Below are positions 8,233 through 16,843 of a stretch of 64,000 bases of DNA, one piece after another. Position numbers and translations under genes: made by a program. Every line of letters begins with the position of its first letter. Positions within the stretch are counted from its first letter, which is position 1. The DNA lies in assembly GCA_934565795.1 (NCBI GenBank), contig CAKTIM010000004.1, positions 1 to 64,000 on the forward strand. Reading direction: 5' to 3'. Under the pieces are notes generated by a model, which did not search any database, was not told where the DNA came from, and saw only the letters and a program-made list of their open reading frames with translations. Origin of the DNA: an uncultured Oscillospiraceae bacterium. GTDB lineage: Bacteria; Bacillota; Clostridia; Oscillospirales; Oscillospiraceae.

Positions 8233-8314
8233 TAGAAATTTTGAATTCTTTTGGGCGGAGAAGAAATCCGGCACAAAACCGGCATAGAATCCCCTCCGCC
8301 CGGTTAGAATTCTA

Positions 8315-9031
8315 TCAAGTCACCAGGGTGCCCGGCCCGTCGGTGAAGGTGGAGCGAACCTCCAGGGGCATACCGTGCGCCTGGGCCAGCTCCACGCACC
8401 TGGGGTGCAGCACCTGTGCGCCGCTCCGGGCCAGGGCCAGCATTTCCCCGTAGCCGATGCGCGCATACCGCCGGGCGTCGGGATGCTGCCGGGGATCCCG
8501 GTCATACACCCCGTCCACGTCGGTGTAGATGCGGCATACATCCGCCCCCAAAGCGATGGCCAGGGCCACCGCCGTGGTATCCGAGCCGCCCCGGCCCAGG
8601 GTGGTGATCTCCCCGCCGCAGATGCCCTGGAAGCCCGCCACCACGGGAATGACGCCCTCGCTCAGGATTTGCAGCACCCGGCGGGGGTCGATGTCCGTGA
8701 TCTGCGCGCTGCCGAAGCAGCCGTCGGTATGGATGCCCGCCTGCCAGCCCACCAGGCTCCGGGCCGCCGTTCCGCGCTCCGCCAGCGTCATAGCCAGCAG
8801 CGCGGCGGACATCTGCTCCCCGGCGGAAAGGAGCGTATCCAGCTCCCGGGCAGCAGGACCGGGACTGACCTCCGCCGCCTGGGCGATCAGCCGGTCGGTG
8901 GTATCCCCCTGGGCCGACACCACCACTGCCACCTGGCCATGCTGCGCCGCCTCCGCCGCGATCTGCGCCGCCCGGCGCAGCCGCCGGGGGTCTGCCAGGG
9001 ACGTGCCTCCAAATTTTTGAACCATCCGCAT
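8315..9031 (-). CDS. Aspartokinase, catalytic domain only
   Basis: 238 residues. It phosphorylates aspartate, the first step towards lysine, threonine and methionine. The kinase signature VQKFGGTSLADPRRL is near the N-terminus, with GGSDTTAVALA and IYTDVDGVYDRDPR further on. It ends at RSTFTDGPGTLVT, exactly where the two C-terminal ACT domains begin in ordinary ~400-residue aspartokinases; the ~260 bases that follow encode no ACT remnant in any frame. A GGGAGGA site 7 bases upstream selects this ATG over in-frame starts at 9052 and 9037. A free-standing ACT protein is the next gene upstream (9347-9787). Loss of feedback control, or control in trans, is inference. Confidence 0.88.
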   Translation of the reverse strand: MRMVQKFGGTSLADPRRLRRAAQIAAEAAQHGQVAVVVSAQGDTTDRLIAQAAEVSPGPAARELDTLLSAGEQMSAALLAMTLAERGTAARSLVGWQAGIHTDGCFGSAQITDIDPRRVLQILSEGVIPVVAGFQGICGGEITTLGRGGSDTTAVALAIALGADVCRIYTDVDGVYDRDPRQHPDARRYARIGYGEMLALARSGAQVLHPRCVELAQAHGMPLEVRSTFTDGPGTLVT

Positions 9032-9095
9032 ATCCATTCCTCCCGCCACCATTGTATGTCAAAGCCGGGCGAACAGTGCAAAAAAACGCCGCCCG

Positions 9096-9341
9096 CCCCC
9101 AGCTCCCCTGAAAGGGGAGCTGGCAGCCCCAACGGGGCTGACTGAGGGGTTGCGGTGGATGGTTATGGTTTTATCCCAGGGATAGGCGAATACGGAGAAT
9201 GCCCGTTCTGGATTGTGCGAATTCGCCTGGGATTTCTGGAATGGTATTCTGCATCCCGCGAAACCCCTCCGCCACGCTGCGCGCGGCCCTCCTCCCCCTT
9301 TCAGGGGAGGTTAAAAAAGCTCCCCTGAAAGGGGAGCTTGG
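9096..9341. repeat. Repeat family A copy 1
   Basis: Non-coding DNA between the aspartokinase and ACT genes. It begins with AGCTCCCCTGAAAGGGGAGCT and GGCAGCCCCAACGGGGCTGA, carries a GCGAATTCGCC core near 9220, and ends with an inverted CTCCCCTTTCAGGGGAGG and a second AGCTCCCC hairpin. Related units lie at 16382 and 28840. Confidence 0.75.
9313..9338 (-). terminator. Terminator of the ACT-protein gene, built from repeat A
   Basis: Minus strand AAGCTCCCC, loop TTTCA, GGGGAGCTT, then a run of Ts. A repeat-A hairpin here has the form of a functional intrinsic terminator. Confidence 0.8.
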
Positions 9342-9346
9342 AAAAA

Positions 9347-9787
9347 TCAACCGGCCAGGACTTCGGCTTTGACGACGCCGCGGGTGGAGTTCAGGCGCTC
9401 CATCAGCTCCTCCAGGGAGATGGTCATGTCCATGGTGGAGGCGGAGATGGTGATTACGGCGGTGCCGTTGCTGGGGACGATGGAATTGATGGTGGTGATG
9501 TTGGCCTTGACCTCGGCGATCAGGTTTAAAATCTCGCTGAGCTGCCCCGGCTCGTCGTGCACCAGCAGCTGAAAGGTGATGATCCGCCCGGTCATGGCGC
9601 TCTGAAACGGCATGACGGAATCCCGGTATTTGTAAAAAGCGCTGCGGCTGATATCGGTCATGCGGGTGGCCTCGTTCACCGTGGAGGCCTCGCCGGTGGA
9701 AAGCAGGCGCTTTGTCTCCGCCACTTTCAGGAATACCTCCGGCAACGCGGATTCCTCCACCAGATAGTATCGCGGTTTCGTTGACAT
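9347..9787 (-). CDS. ACT domain protein, UPF0735/PheB-like
   Basis: 146 residues. The N-terminal part has a helix-turn-helix-like stretch (VNEATRMTDISRSAFYKYRD, about residues 40-60). The C-terminal part is an ACT domain (about 70-146: FQLLVHDEPGQLSEILNLIA). ACT domains bind amino acids; the family is annotated PheB/UPF0735 and often sits by threonine or aromatic amino acid genes. Here it precedes an aspartokinase with no ACT domain. An AAGGAGG site 6 bases upstream selects this start over longer in-frame ones. Its promoter overlaps palindromes (9810-9845), consistent with autoregulation, which is inference. Confidence 0.85.
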   Translation of the reverse strand: MSTKPRYYLVEESALPEVFLKVAETKRLLSTGEASTVNEATRMTDISRSAFYKYRDSVMPFQSAMTGRIITFQLLVHDEPGQLSEILNLIAEVKANITTINSIVPSNGTAVITISASTMDMTISLEELMERLNSTRGVVKAEVLAG

Positions 9788-9809
9788 AAGCACCCTCCTT
9801 GTCGACAAT

Positions 9810-9845
9810 GTGTGCACACGGCGTACATACGTACTCACGGTATGT
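9810..9845. promoter_or_regulatory. Palindromes at the ACT-gene transcription start
   Basis: ACATAC-N9-GTATGT (9825-9845) lies just downstream of the -10 box, around the expected start site. A second perfect palindrome, GTGTGCACAC (9810-9819), follows. They are candidate operators; no binding protein is proven. Confidence 0.45.
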
Positions 9846-9873
9846 ATTCTAGCATATTTTTTAGGAAATGCAA
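9846..9873 (-). promoter_or_regulatory. Promoter of the ACT-protein gene
   Basis: Minus strand TTGCAT (9873-9868), 16-bp spacer, extended -10 TGC-TAGAAT (-10 at 9851-9846). Confidence 0.65.
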
Positions 9874-9949
9874 CCTTTTATTCTGAAAAAAGTGAAAAAA
9901 CCATTGAGCCGCCGGTCGGCGGCAGCTTTTTGGAAAGGAGGAACCCAAC

Positions 9950-10990
9950 ATGAAAAAGGCGGCAATCGTTGCGGCGGCGCTTCTGGGCCTGTGGGTGGGG
10001 CTGAAATACCTGCTGCCCGTTTCCACCCCCTTTGTCATGGGGGCGGCGCTGGCGCTGGCGGCGGAGCCGGGGGTAAAATTTCTCTCCCAGCGGCTGCGGC
10101 TGCCCCGGGCTGCGGCGGCGGGGATCGGCGTGGGGGCGGTGTTCGCGGTGATCTGCGCCGCGCTGACGCTGCTAGTGGGCCTGGCGGTGCGGGAGCTGCG
10201 GGTGCTGGCCGGAATTCTGCCCCAGATGGAGCTGACGGCCCGGGACGGGCTGAATGCCCTGCAAAACTGGCTTTTGGAGGCTGCCCAGCGGGCGTCGCCG
10301 GGAGTGCGGGGACTGGTACAGCGCAATGTGATGCAGCTGTTTTCCGGCAGCGCGGAGCTGCTGGACGGAATCACCCGTAAGGGGCTGGCCATGGCGGGGG
10401 GCTTTCTGACCCGGCTGCCGGACAGTGCCTTGGGCATCGGCACCACGGTGCTGGCGGCCTTCCTCACCTCGGCGGAGCTGCCCCGCATCCGGCAGTGGCT
10501 GCGCGAGCAGATGCACCGCCCGCCGCTTCAGGCGGTTATCCAGTTCCTGACCCGGCTGCGCGCCACCGCCGGGCAATGGCTGATTGCGCAATTCAAGCTG
10601 CTGTCCATCACCTGCCTGGTGCTGACGGTGGGCTTCCTGCTGCTGGGCATCCAGTACGCCCCCCTGTGGGCCATGATGGTGTCCGTGGTGGACGCCCTGC
10701 CCATTCTGGGCACCGGGACGATCCTGGTGCCCTGGAGCCTGGTGTGCCTGGTGCAGCACAACACCGGGCGGGCGCTGGGCCTGGTGGGGCTTTACATTGC
10801 CACCGCCCTGACCCGCTCCACCCTGGAGCCGCGGCTGGTGGGCCGCCAGCTGGGGCTGGATCCGCTGGTCACGCTGATCGCCCTGTATGTGGGCTTCCGG
10901 CTGTGGGGGCTGCCGGGCATGATCCTCAGCCCGCTGCTGGTCATTACCCTGATCTCCATGTTCCCCCAGGCGCAGCCCGGACAGCAATAG
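9950..10990 (+). CDS. AI-2E/YtvI-family integral membrane protein
   Basis: 346 residues, seven to eight hydrophobic segments and a central amphipathic region. The motif VDALPILGTGTILVPW (near residue 245) is typical of the sporulation-associated YtvI branch of the AI-2E/PerM transporter superfamily. The transported substrate and exact role are unknown; in Bacillus ytvI is linked to the sporulation membrane set. A GGAGG site lies 9 bases before the ATG. A GCCGCC-GGTC-GGCGGC hairpin with Ts (9908-9930) lies upstream and could act as an attenuator. Confidence 0.85.
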   Translation: MKKAAIVAAALLGLWVGLKYLLPVSTPFVMGAALALAAEPGVKFLSQRLRLPRAAAAGIGVGAVFAVICAALTLLVGLAVRELRVLAGILPQMELTARDGLNALQNWLLEAAQRASPGVRGLVQRNVMQLFSGSAELLDGITRKGLAMAGGFLTRLPDSALGIGTTVLAAFLTSAELPRIRQWLREQMHRPPLQAVIQFLTRLRATAGQWLIAQFKLLSITCLVLTVGFLLLGIQYAPLWAMMVSVVDALPILGTGTILVPWSLVCLVQHNTGRALGLVGLYIATALTRSTLEPRLVGRQLGLDPLVTLIALYVGFRLWGLPGMILSPLLVITLISMFPQAQPGQQ

Positions 10991-11009
10991 CGGGCGGCGA
11001 AAAAGGGGA

Positions 11010-11038
11010 TTGTGCTTCCCGGCTTTTTTTGGTATAAT
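11010..11038 (+). promoter_or_regulatory. Promoter of recJ-rel-dtd-MBL
   Basis: TTGTGC (11010-11015), 17-bp spacer, TATAAT (11033-11038), about 20 bases before the recJ start. Confidence 0.75.
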
Positions 11039-11058
11039 ATCAGGAAAAGCTTTGTTGG

Positions 11059-13125
11059 ATGTGTATCGATGTGAAATATGGAATCTGGAATGTATCAAAG
11101 CCCGATGCCCAGGCCTTGCGCAATCTGCGGGCCGCAGGCTACCCGGAGCTGGCCGCGCGGGTGCTGGCGGCCCGGGGGATCGCCGACGCCCAGCAGGCCC
11201 ACGCGCAGCTGGATTGCAACTGTGAGCTGCCCTCGCCCTATCTTCTGACGGAGATGGACGTGGCCGCCGGGCGGGTGGGCGTTGCCATGAGCGCCCATGA
11301 GAAGATCGCCGTGTTCGGCGACTACGATGTGGACGGCATCACCGCCACCTGCCTGCTGACGGATTTTCTGCGCAGCTGCGGGGCGGACTGCATCAGCTAT
11401 ATCCCCGGCCGGCTGGAGGAGGGCTACGGCCTGAACCCCATCGCCATCAACCACCTGCACGAGCAGGGGGTGAAGCTCATTGTCACCGTGGACTGCGGCA
11501 TCACCGCCATTCAGGAGGCCCAGCTGTGTCACCACCTGGGCATCGACCTGGTGATCACCGACCACCACGAATGCAAGGATAAGCTCCCCCTGGCCATGGC
11601 CATTGTGGATCCCCACAAGCCGGGGGATACCTATCCCCACAAGAACCTCTCCGGGGTGGCCCTGGCTTTCAAGCTGGCCTGCGCCCTCAGCGGAGACCCC
11701 CAGCAGATGCTCGACGAGTACGCGGATATGGTGTGCCTGGGCACCGTGGCGGATGTGATTCCCCTGGTGGGGGAGAACCGGGTGTTCGTCTCCCGGGGGC
11801 TGCAATCCCTGCGCCGCACCACCCGGCCGGGGCTGGCCGCGCTGATGAAGGAATGCGGCTGCGACCCCCAGTCGCTGAACGCCTCGTCCATCGGCTTTAT
11901 GCTGGCCCCCCGGATCAACGCCGCCGGGCGCATGGGCCAGGTGGATGTGGCCGTCGACCTATTCCTGACCCAGGACGACGACCAGGCCGCCCGGGACGCC
12001 AAGCAGCTGTGCGACCTGAACCGCCAGCGGCAGGCGGTGGAATCCGAAATTTACAGCCAGGCGATCTCCATGCTCCCCGCCGGGAAAGCGCCGGACGCCA
12101 TTGTGCTGGCCGACGAGAGCTGGCATCAGGGCGTGGTGGGCATCGTGGCCAGCCGGATCGCCGAGGAATACGCCTGCCCCACCTTCCTGATCTGCCTGGA
12201 CGGGGAGCACGGCAAGGCCAGCTCCCGCAGCCACGGGGGCTTCAACCTGTTTGCCTCCCTGACGGCGCTGTCGCCCCTGCTGGAAAGCTACGGCGGGCAT
12301 GAGCTGGCCGCCGGCTTTACCATCAGCCGGGACAATATCCCGGAGTTCCGCCGTCAGGTGTGCGCCCTGGCCTCTCAGTATTTTGCGGGGGAGACCCTGC
12401 GTACCAGCGTGGACATCGACTGCGTGGTGCCCCCGGAGCTGATTACCCTGCCGGAATTCGAGGCCCTGGACATTCTGGAGCCCACCGGCAGCGGCTGCCC
12501 AAAGCCCGTGCTGCTGCTCAGCGGCCTGACGGTGGAGCGGGTGAACATGGTGGGCGGCGGCAAGCACATGCGCCTGCGGCTGCGCCGGGACAAGCAGATT
12601 TTCAACGCCATCTATTTTTCCGTGGCCCCCGGCAGCGTGAAGCTGCGCCAGGGGGAGACGGTGGACGTGGCCTTCCTGCCCCAGATCAACTGCTATCAGG
12701 GGGAGCGGAGCCTTCAGCTGAACGTGGTGGATATCCGCCCCAGCTGCCCCGTGCCCTGCGGCACCGAGACCGCCCACTACCGCGCCCTGCTGGACGGCTC
12801 CCTCACATCGGAGGACGCGGGATATCTGATTCCCGACCGGGAGCGGCTGGCCATTGTGTGGCGGTATCTGGACGCCCAGAGCGACGACCCCATCCAGGAA
12901 TCCCCCATCTGCCTGTGCCGCAAGATTGTCCGCTGGTCGGGCAAGCCCCTGACCCTGGAGCAGCTGATGACCTGCCTGGATATCTTCCGGGACGGCGGAC
13001 TGCTGACCCAGCAGCGGCTGCATAAATACATATCCATCCATCTGACCCGGAGCACCGGGAAGGCCGACCTGACCCAAAGCGCCACCATGCAGCGCCTGCT
13101 GAATGGCGCGCCGAAAGAGAGCTGA
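11059..13125 (+). CDS. recJ: Single-stranded-DNA-specific 5'-3' exonuclease RecJ
   Basis: 688 residues. The DHH phosphoesterase core is visible: FGDYDVDGITATCLL (near residue 90), VDCGI, DHHECK (near 170). The DHHA1 segment has ASSRSHGGFNLF and GGHELAAGF (near 410), followed by an OB-type region. It acts in recombination and mismatch or base-excision repair, degrading single-stranded DNA with Mn/Mg. The ribosome site is weak; a GTG at 11071 is an alternative start. First gene of a four-gene run (recJ, rel, dtd, MBL) with small gaps. Confidence 0.95.
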   Translation: MCIDVKYGIWNVSKPDAQALRNLRAAGYPELAARVLAARGIADAQQAHAQLDCNCELPSPYLLTEMDVAAGRVGVAMSAHEKIAVFGDYDVDGITATCLLTDFLRSCGADCISYIPGRLEEGYGLNPIAINHLHEQGVKLIVTVDCGITAIQEAQLCHHLGIDLVITDHHECKDKLPLAMAIVDPHKPGDTYPHKNLSGVALAFKLACALSGDPQQMLDEYADMVCLGTVADVIPLVGENRVFVSRGLQSLRRTTRPGLAALMKECGCDPQSLNASSIGFMLAPRINAAGRMGQVDVAVDLFLTQDDDQAARDAKQLCDLNRQRQAVESEIYSQAISMLPAGKAPDAIVLADESWHQGVVGIVASRIAEEYACPTFLICLDGEHGKASSRSHGGFNLFASLTALSPLLESYGGHELAAGFTISRDNIPEFRRQVCALASQYFAGETLRTSVDIDCVVPPELITLPEFEALDILEPTGSGCPKPVLLLSGLTVERVNMVGGGKHMRLRLRRDKQIFNAIYFSVAPGSVKLRQGETVDVAFLPQINCYQGERSLQLNVVDIRPSCPVPCGTETAHYRALLDGSLTSEDAGYLIPDRERLAIVWRYLDAQSDDPIQESPICLCRKIVRWSGKPLTLEQLMTCLDIFRDGGLLTQQRLHKYISIHLTRSTGKADLTQSATMQRLLNGAPKES

Positions 13126-13131
13126 TTCACC

Positions 13132-15321
13132 TTGGAAACCTTTGAAGAACACTATGACTCCATGTGCGCCGCCATTGCCCGCAGAATGCCCACCGCCGAT
13201 ATGGAGCTGATCGATAAGGCCGTCCGCTACGCCGATGAAAAGCACAAAAGCCAGAAGCGCAAGGACGGCTCCCCCTACATCATCCACCCCCTGGCCGTGG
13301 CCGAGATCGTGGTGGAAATGGGCCTGGACATGGACGCCATTCTGGGCGCCCTGCTCCACGACTGCATCGAGGATACCGACGCCTCCCACGAGGAGATCGA
13401 AAAGCTCTTCGGCTCCACCGTGGCGGAGCTGGTGGAGGGCGTCACCAAGCTGACCCGCGCCAATTTCTCCTCCACCGAGGAGGCGCAGATGGAGAATCTG
13501 CGCAAGATGTTCATGGCCATGAGCAAGGATATCCGGGTGGTGCTGATCAAAATCGCCGACCGGCTGCACAACATGCGCACCATGCAGTACCAGTCCCCGG
13601 AAAAGCAGATCATCAAATGCCGGGAGACCATGGACGTATACGCCCCCCTGGCTCACCGGCTCGGCATGCAGAAGATCAAATGGGAGCTGGAGGATACCAG
13701 CCTGCGCTACCTGGCCCCCAAGGAATACACGGAGATCACCAACTATCTGCAAAAGCACCGGGAAAAGGACGAGGCGTTCATGCAGTCCATCCAGTTCAAG
13801 ATCACTGACCGGCTGAACGCCATGGGCATCCAGAACACCACCTACGGGCGCATCAAGCACGTGTATTCCATCTACCGAAAGATGCTGGCCCAGGACAAGA
13901 CCATCGACCAGCTGTATGACATCTACGCCTTCCGGGTCATTGTCAATTCCATCCCGGACTGCTACAACGTCCTGGGACACATCCACGACCTGTTCAACCT
14001 GGTGCCCGGACGGTTCAAGGACTACATCTCCACCCCCAAGCCCAATATGTACCAGTCATTGCACACCACCGTCATTGGCTCGGAGGGCATCCCCTTCGAG
14101 GTGCAGATCCGCACCTGGGACATGCACGAGACGGCGGAATACGGCATCGCCGCCCACTGGAAATACAAGCAGGGCACCGGCTCCGGCTCGGAGAAGGACT
14201 TCGAGTGGGTGCGCCGCCTGCTGGAGAGCCAGCAGGACGCCGACGCGGAGGAATACGTCCAGTCCCTGAAGATCGATATGTTTGACGACGAGGTGTTCGT
14301 CTTTACTCCCAAGGGCCGCATCGTCTCCCTGCCCTCCGGCTCTACGCCCATCGATTTTGCCTATGCCATCCACTCCGGCGTGGGCAACTCCATGATCGGC
14401 GCCAAGGTCAACAACCGGATCGCCAACATCGATACCGCTCTTAAAAACGGCGATATCGTTGAAGTCATCACTTCAAAAACGGCGAAAGGCCCCAGCCGGG
14501 ACTGGCTGAACATCTGCAAGAGCAACCAGGCCCGCACGAAGATCAAGCAGTGGTTCAAGAAGGAGAAGCGGGAGGAAAACATCGTCCACGGCAAATCCTC
14601 CTTTGAATCCGAAATGAAGCGCATGGGCCTGCCCATGACCGCGCTGACGGACGAGGAGCTGGCCCCCCATCTGCTGAAAAAGCTGTCCTTCGACAGCTGG
14701 GACGATATGTACGCCGCCATCGGCTACGGCGGCCTGACCGCCGTGAAGGCCGTGGGGCGCATCCGGGACGATATCAGCCGGGCCGTGAAGGCCCAGACTG
14801 CGGAAAAGAGCGTCAGCCCCCTGCGTCTCAACCCCGATTCCGACGCCGCCCGGCAGAACCGCCACGCGGTAAACGGGGTGATCGTGGAGGACATTGACTC
14901 GTGCATGATCAAATTCGCCAAGTGCTGCACCCCGGTGCCCGGCGACTCCATTGTGGGCTTCATCACCAAGGGCTTCGGCGTGTCCATCCACCGGGCGGAC
15001 TGCCCCAATGCCCAGAACCGGGACGACCCCCGGCAGGCTGCCCGCTGGGTGCGGGTGCGCTGGGCCTCCGAGGAGGAGCAGCCCTTTGAAACCACCCTGG
15101 AGCTGGATTGCCTGACCCGGGACGGCCTGGTGCTGGACGTGGCCACGGTGCTCACCACCGCCCGGGTGCGGGTAAAGGAAATGAGCGCCAAGGATCTGCC
15201 CGGCGGGCGGAGCACCTGCCTGATCCGCTTTGAGGTAAAAAATGTGGCGGAGCTGGACAACATTCGCAACCGTCTGCTGAACATCCGCGATGTGGTCGGC
15301 TCCCGGAGAGGACAAAACTGA
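13132..15321 (+). CDS. rel: Bifunctional (p)ppGpp synthetase/hydrolase Rel
   Basis: 729 residues with the full long-RSH layout. The HD hydrolase domain has LLHDCIEDTD near residue 73. The synthetase domain contains GRFKDYI near 292 and PNMYQSLHT near 303; the RFKD form (not EFDD) marks bifunctional enzymes. A TGS domain (about 385-450, TPKGRIVSLPSGSTPIDFAYAIHS), a zinc-finger/helical part with KCCTPVPGD, and a C-terminal ACT domain follow. It makes and degrades the stringent-response alarmone. The start is TTG at 13132, six bases after the recJ stop, implying translational coupling. Confidence 0.96.
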   Translation: METFEEHYDSMCAAIARRMPTADMELIDKAVRYADEKHKSQKRKDGSPYIIHPLAVAEIVVEMGLDMDAILGALLHDCIEDTDASHEEIEKLFGSTVAELVEGVTKLTRANFSSTEEAQMENLRKMFMAMSKDIRVVLIKIADRLHNMRTMQYQSPEKQIIKCRETMDVYAPLAHRLGMQKIKWELEDTSLRYLAPKEYTEITNYLQKHREKDEAFMQSIQFKITDRLNAMGIQNTTYGRIKHVYSIYRKMLAQDKTIDQLYDIYAFRVIVNSIPDCYNVLGHIHDLFNLVPGRFKDYISTPKPNMYQSLHTTVIGSEGIPFEVQIRTWDMHETAEYGIAAHWKYKQGTGSGSEKDFEWVRRLLESQQDADAEEYVQSLKIDMFDDEVFVFTPKGRIVSLPSGSTPIDFAYAIHSGVGNSMIGAKVNNRIANIDTALKNGDIVEVITSKTAKGPSRDWLNICKSNQARTKIKQWFKKEKREENIVHGKSSFESEMKRMGLPMTALTDEELAPHLLKKLSFDSWDDMYAAIGYGGLTAVKAVGRIRDDISRAVKAQTAEKSVSPLRLNPDSDAARQNRHAVNGVIVEDIDSCMIKFAKCCTPVPGDSIVGFITKGFGVSIHRADCPNAQNRDDPRQAARWVRVRWASEEEQPFETTLELDCLTRDGLVLDVATVLTTARVRVKEMSAKDLPGGRSTCLIRFEVKNVAELDNIRNRLLNIRDVVGSRRGQN

Positions 15322-15322
15322 T

Positions 15323-15784
15323 ATGAGAGCTGTTCTGACCCGCGTCAAATACGCCAGCGTGACCATCGACGGCCAGACCGTCGGCAAAATCGGCCAGGGC
15401 TTTCTGATCCTGCTGGGCGTCGGCCCGGCGGATACGGAGAAGGAATGCCGCCTGTTGGCCGAGAAGGCTCTGGGGCTGCGGATATTTGAGGACGAAAACG
15501 GAAAGATGAACCTGGGCCTTGAGCAGGTGGGCGGGCAGGTGCTGGTGGTGAGCCAGTTCACTCTGTACGGCAACTGCCGCAAGGGCCGCCGCCCCAGCTT
15601 TGCCGAGGCCGCGCAGCCGGAGCTGGGCGAGGCCATGTATGAGCGCTTCCTGGAGCTCTGCCGGGAGCTGGGCTATCCGCCCCAGCACGGCCGCTTCGGC
15701 GCGGACATGAAGGTGGAATCCCTCAACGACGGCCCCGTCACCCTGCTCCTGGACACCGACCAGCTGCAAGGCCCCAGGCACTGA
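15323..15784 (+). CDS. dtd: D-aminoacyl-tRNA deacylase
   Basis: 153 residues. It hydrolyses D-amino acids mischarged on tRNA. The family motifs SQFTLYG (near residue 78) and NDGPVT (near 137) are both present. The start is one base after the rel stop, with GGAGAGGA in the rel C-terminus as ribosome site. The rel-dtd order is common in Firmicutes. Confidence 0.96.
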   Translation: MRAVLTRVKYASVTIDGQTVGKIGQGFLILLGVGPADTEKECRLLAEKALGLRIFEDENGKMNLGLEQVGGQVLVVSQFTLYGNCRKGRRPSFAEAAQPELGEAMYERFLELCRELGYPPQHGRFGADMKVESLNDGPVTLLLDTDQLQGPRH

Positions 15785-15798
15785 AGGAGGACTTTACC

Positions 15799-16383
15799 AT
15801 GGAGATCGTACAGCTTACATTGGGCTCTTATCAGACCAACTGCTATATCGTATACAACCCTGGGCAGAAGCGCTGCTGCGTCATCGATCCGGGGTATGAA
15901 GCGGAGACGATTTTGGATCGGGTGAACGGACTGGGGCTGACGGTGGAGGCCATTTTGCTGACCCACGGGCATTTTGACCACGTGGGCGCGGTGGCGGAGA
16001 TCGCGGCGGAGACGGACTGCGCCGTGTACATCAGCGCCGCCGACCTGAGCCTGCCGCCCATGATCACAAACGGAAAGCTCTATTACACCGATACCTACCC
16101 CGCCTCCGGCAGCGTTACCATAGCGGGCCTGACCTACCGGGTGATCCCCACGCCGGGGCACACCCCCGGCTCCGTCTGCCTGGTGTGCGGCGATGCAATG
16201 TTCTCCGGCGACACTCTGTTCTGCGGCAGCTGCGGGCGGACGGATCTGCCCGGCGGCAATTCCAGGGACATTCTGGCCTCCCTGAAAAAGCTGGCCGCCC
16301 TTCCCGGCAATTACCGCGTCTGCCCCGGCCACGGCTCCTCCACCGACCTCGCCTGGGAACGGGAGACGAACCCATACATGTAA
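15799..16383 (+). CDS. MBL-fold metallo-hydrolase (glyoxalase II-like)
   Basis: 194 residues with the binuclear zinc motif HGHFDHVG (near residue 55), then HTPGSVCL, SGDTLFCGS and a final GHGSS. Small clostridial MBL hydrolases of this type are often annotated as hydroxyacylglutathione hydrolase, but the glutathione-binding C-terminal domain of true GloB is absent. The substrate is therefore unknown. A GGAGGA site lies 8 bases before the ATG. The stop codon directly abuts repeat A copy 2. Confidence 0.9.
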   Translation: MEIVQLTLGSYQTNCYIVYNPGQKRCCVIDPGYEAETILDRVNGLGLTVEAILLTHGHFDHVGAVAEIAAETDCAVYISAADLSLPPMITNGKLYYTDTYPASGSVTIAGLTYRVIPTPGHTPGSVCLVCGDAMFSGDTLFCGSCGRTDLPGGNSRDILASLKKLAALPGNYRVCPGHGSSTDLAWERETNPYM

Positions 16384-16828
16384 ACCTCCCCTGAAAGGGG
16401 AGGCGGCTCACATTCGTGAGCCGGAGAGGTCAGGCGCGGTACGCAGAATACCATTTAGGAAATACCAAGGCGATTCGCACTGGCCCCTTGGCTCCCCCAT
16501 TGGGGGAGCTGGCAGCCCGTAAGGGCTGACTGAGAGGGCCACCGCAGCAACTCCTTTTTGAAGGGTGCGTTGAGTGGCAGCAGAGAATGACTGGTACGAA
16601 TTCGCCCATGGCTTCATAAAACCACAGCTGCCTGCTGCCCCTCTCAGTCTCGCTTTGCTCGACAGCTCCCCCATTGGGGGAGCCAAGAGGGCTGCTGCGA
16701 ATTCGCCTAGGGTTTTATGAAACCACAGCTGCCTACCGCGAAACCCCTCAGTCAGGCCTGCGGCCTGCCAGCTCCCCTTTCAGGGGCGCTTTGGACGTAC
16801 CGCTCCCCTATTGGGGAGCCAAGTAAAC
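16382..16828. repeat. Repeat family A copy 2
   Basis: About 450 bp without a gene. Successive hairpin modules: CTCCCCTGAAAGGGGAG, several CTCCCCCATTGGGGGAG, GGCAGCCCGTAAGGGCTGACTGAGAGGG-type tracts, and two GAATTCGCC cores (16600, 16700) followed by GGTTTTATGAAACC-like stretches. Both orientations are present, so it is an array of nested copies. It ends just before the hemZ ribosome site. Confidence 0.78.
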
Positions 16829-16843
16829 TACAAGGAGCGAACT

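Noticed and set aside
8233..8314. Lysine riboswitch or ACT-domain remnant by the aspartokinase
   Set aside because: The DNA upstream of the aspartokinase is repeat A with no riboswitch-like structure. The bases after its stop code for no ACT-like peptide in any frame.
16382..16828. CRISPR-like array in the repeat-rich gap
   Set aside because: The repeats are palindromic modules of varying length and orientation without regular spacers, and there are no cas genes.
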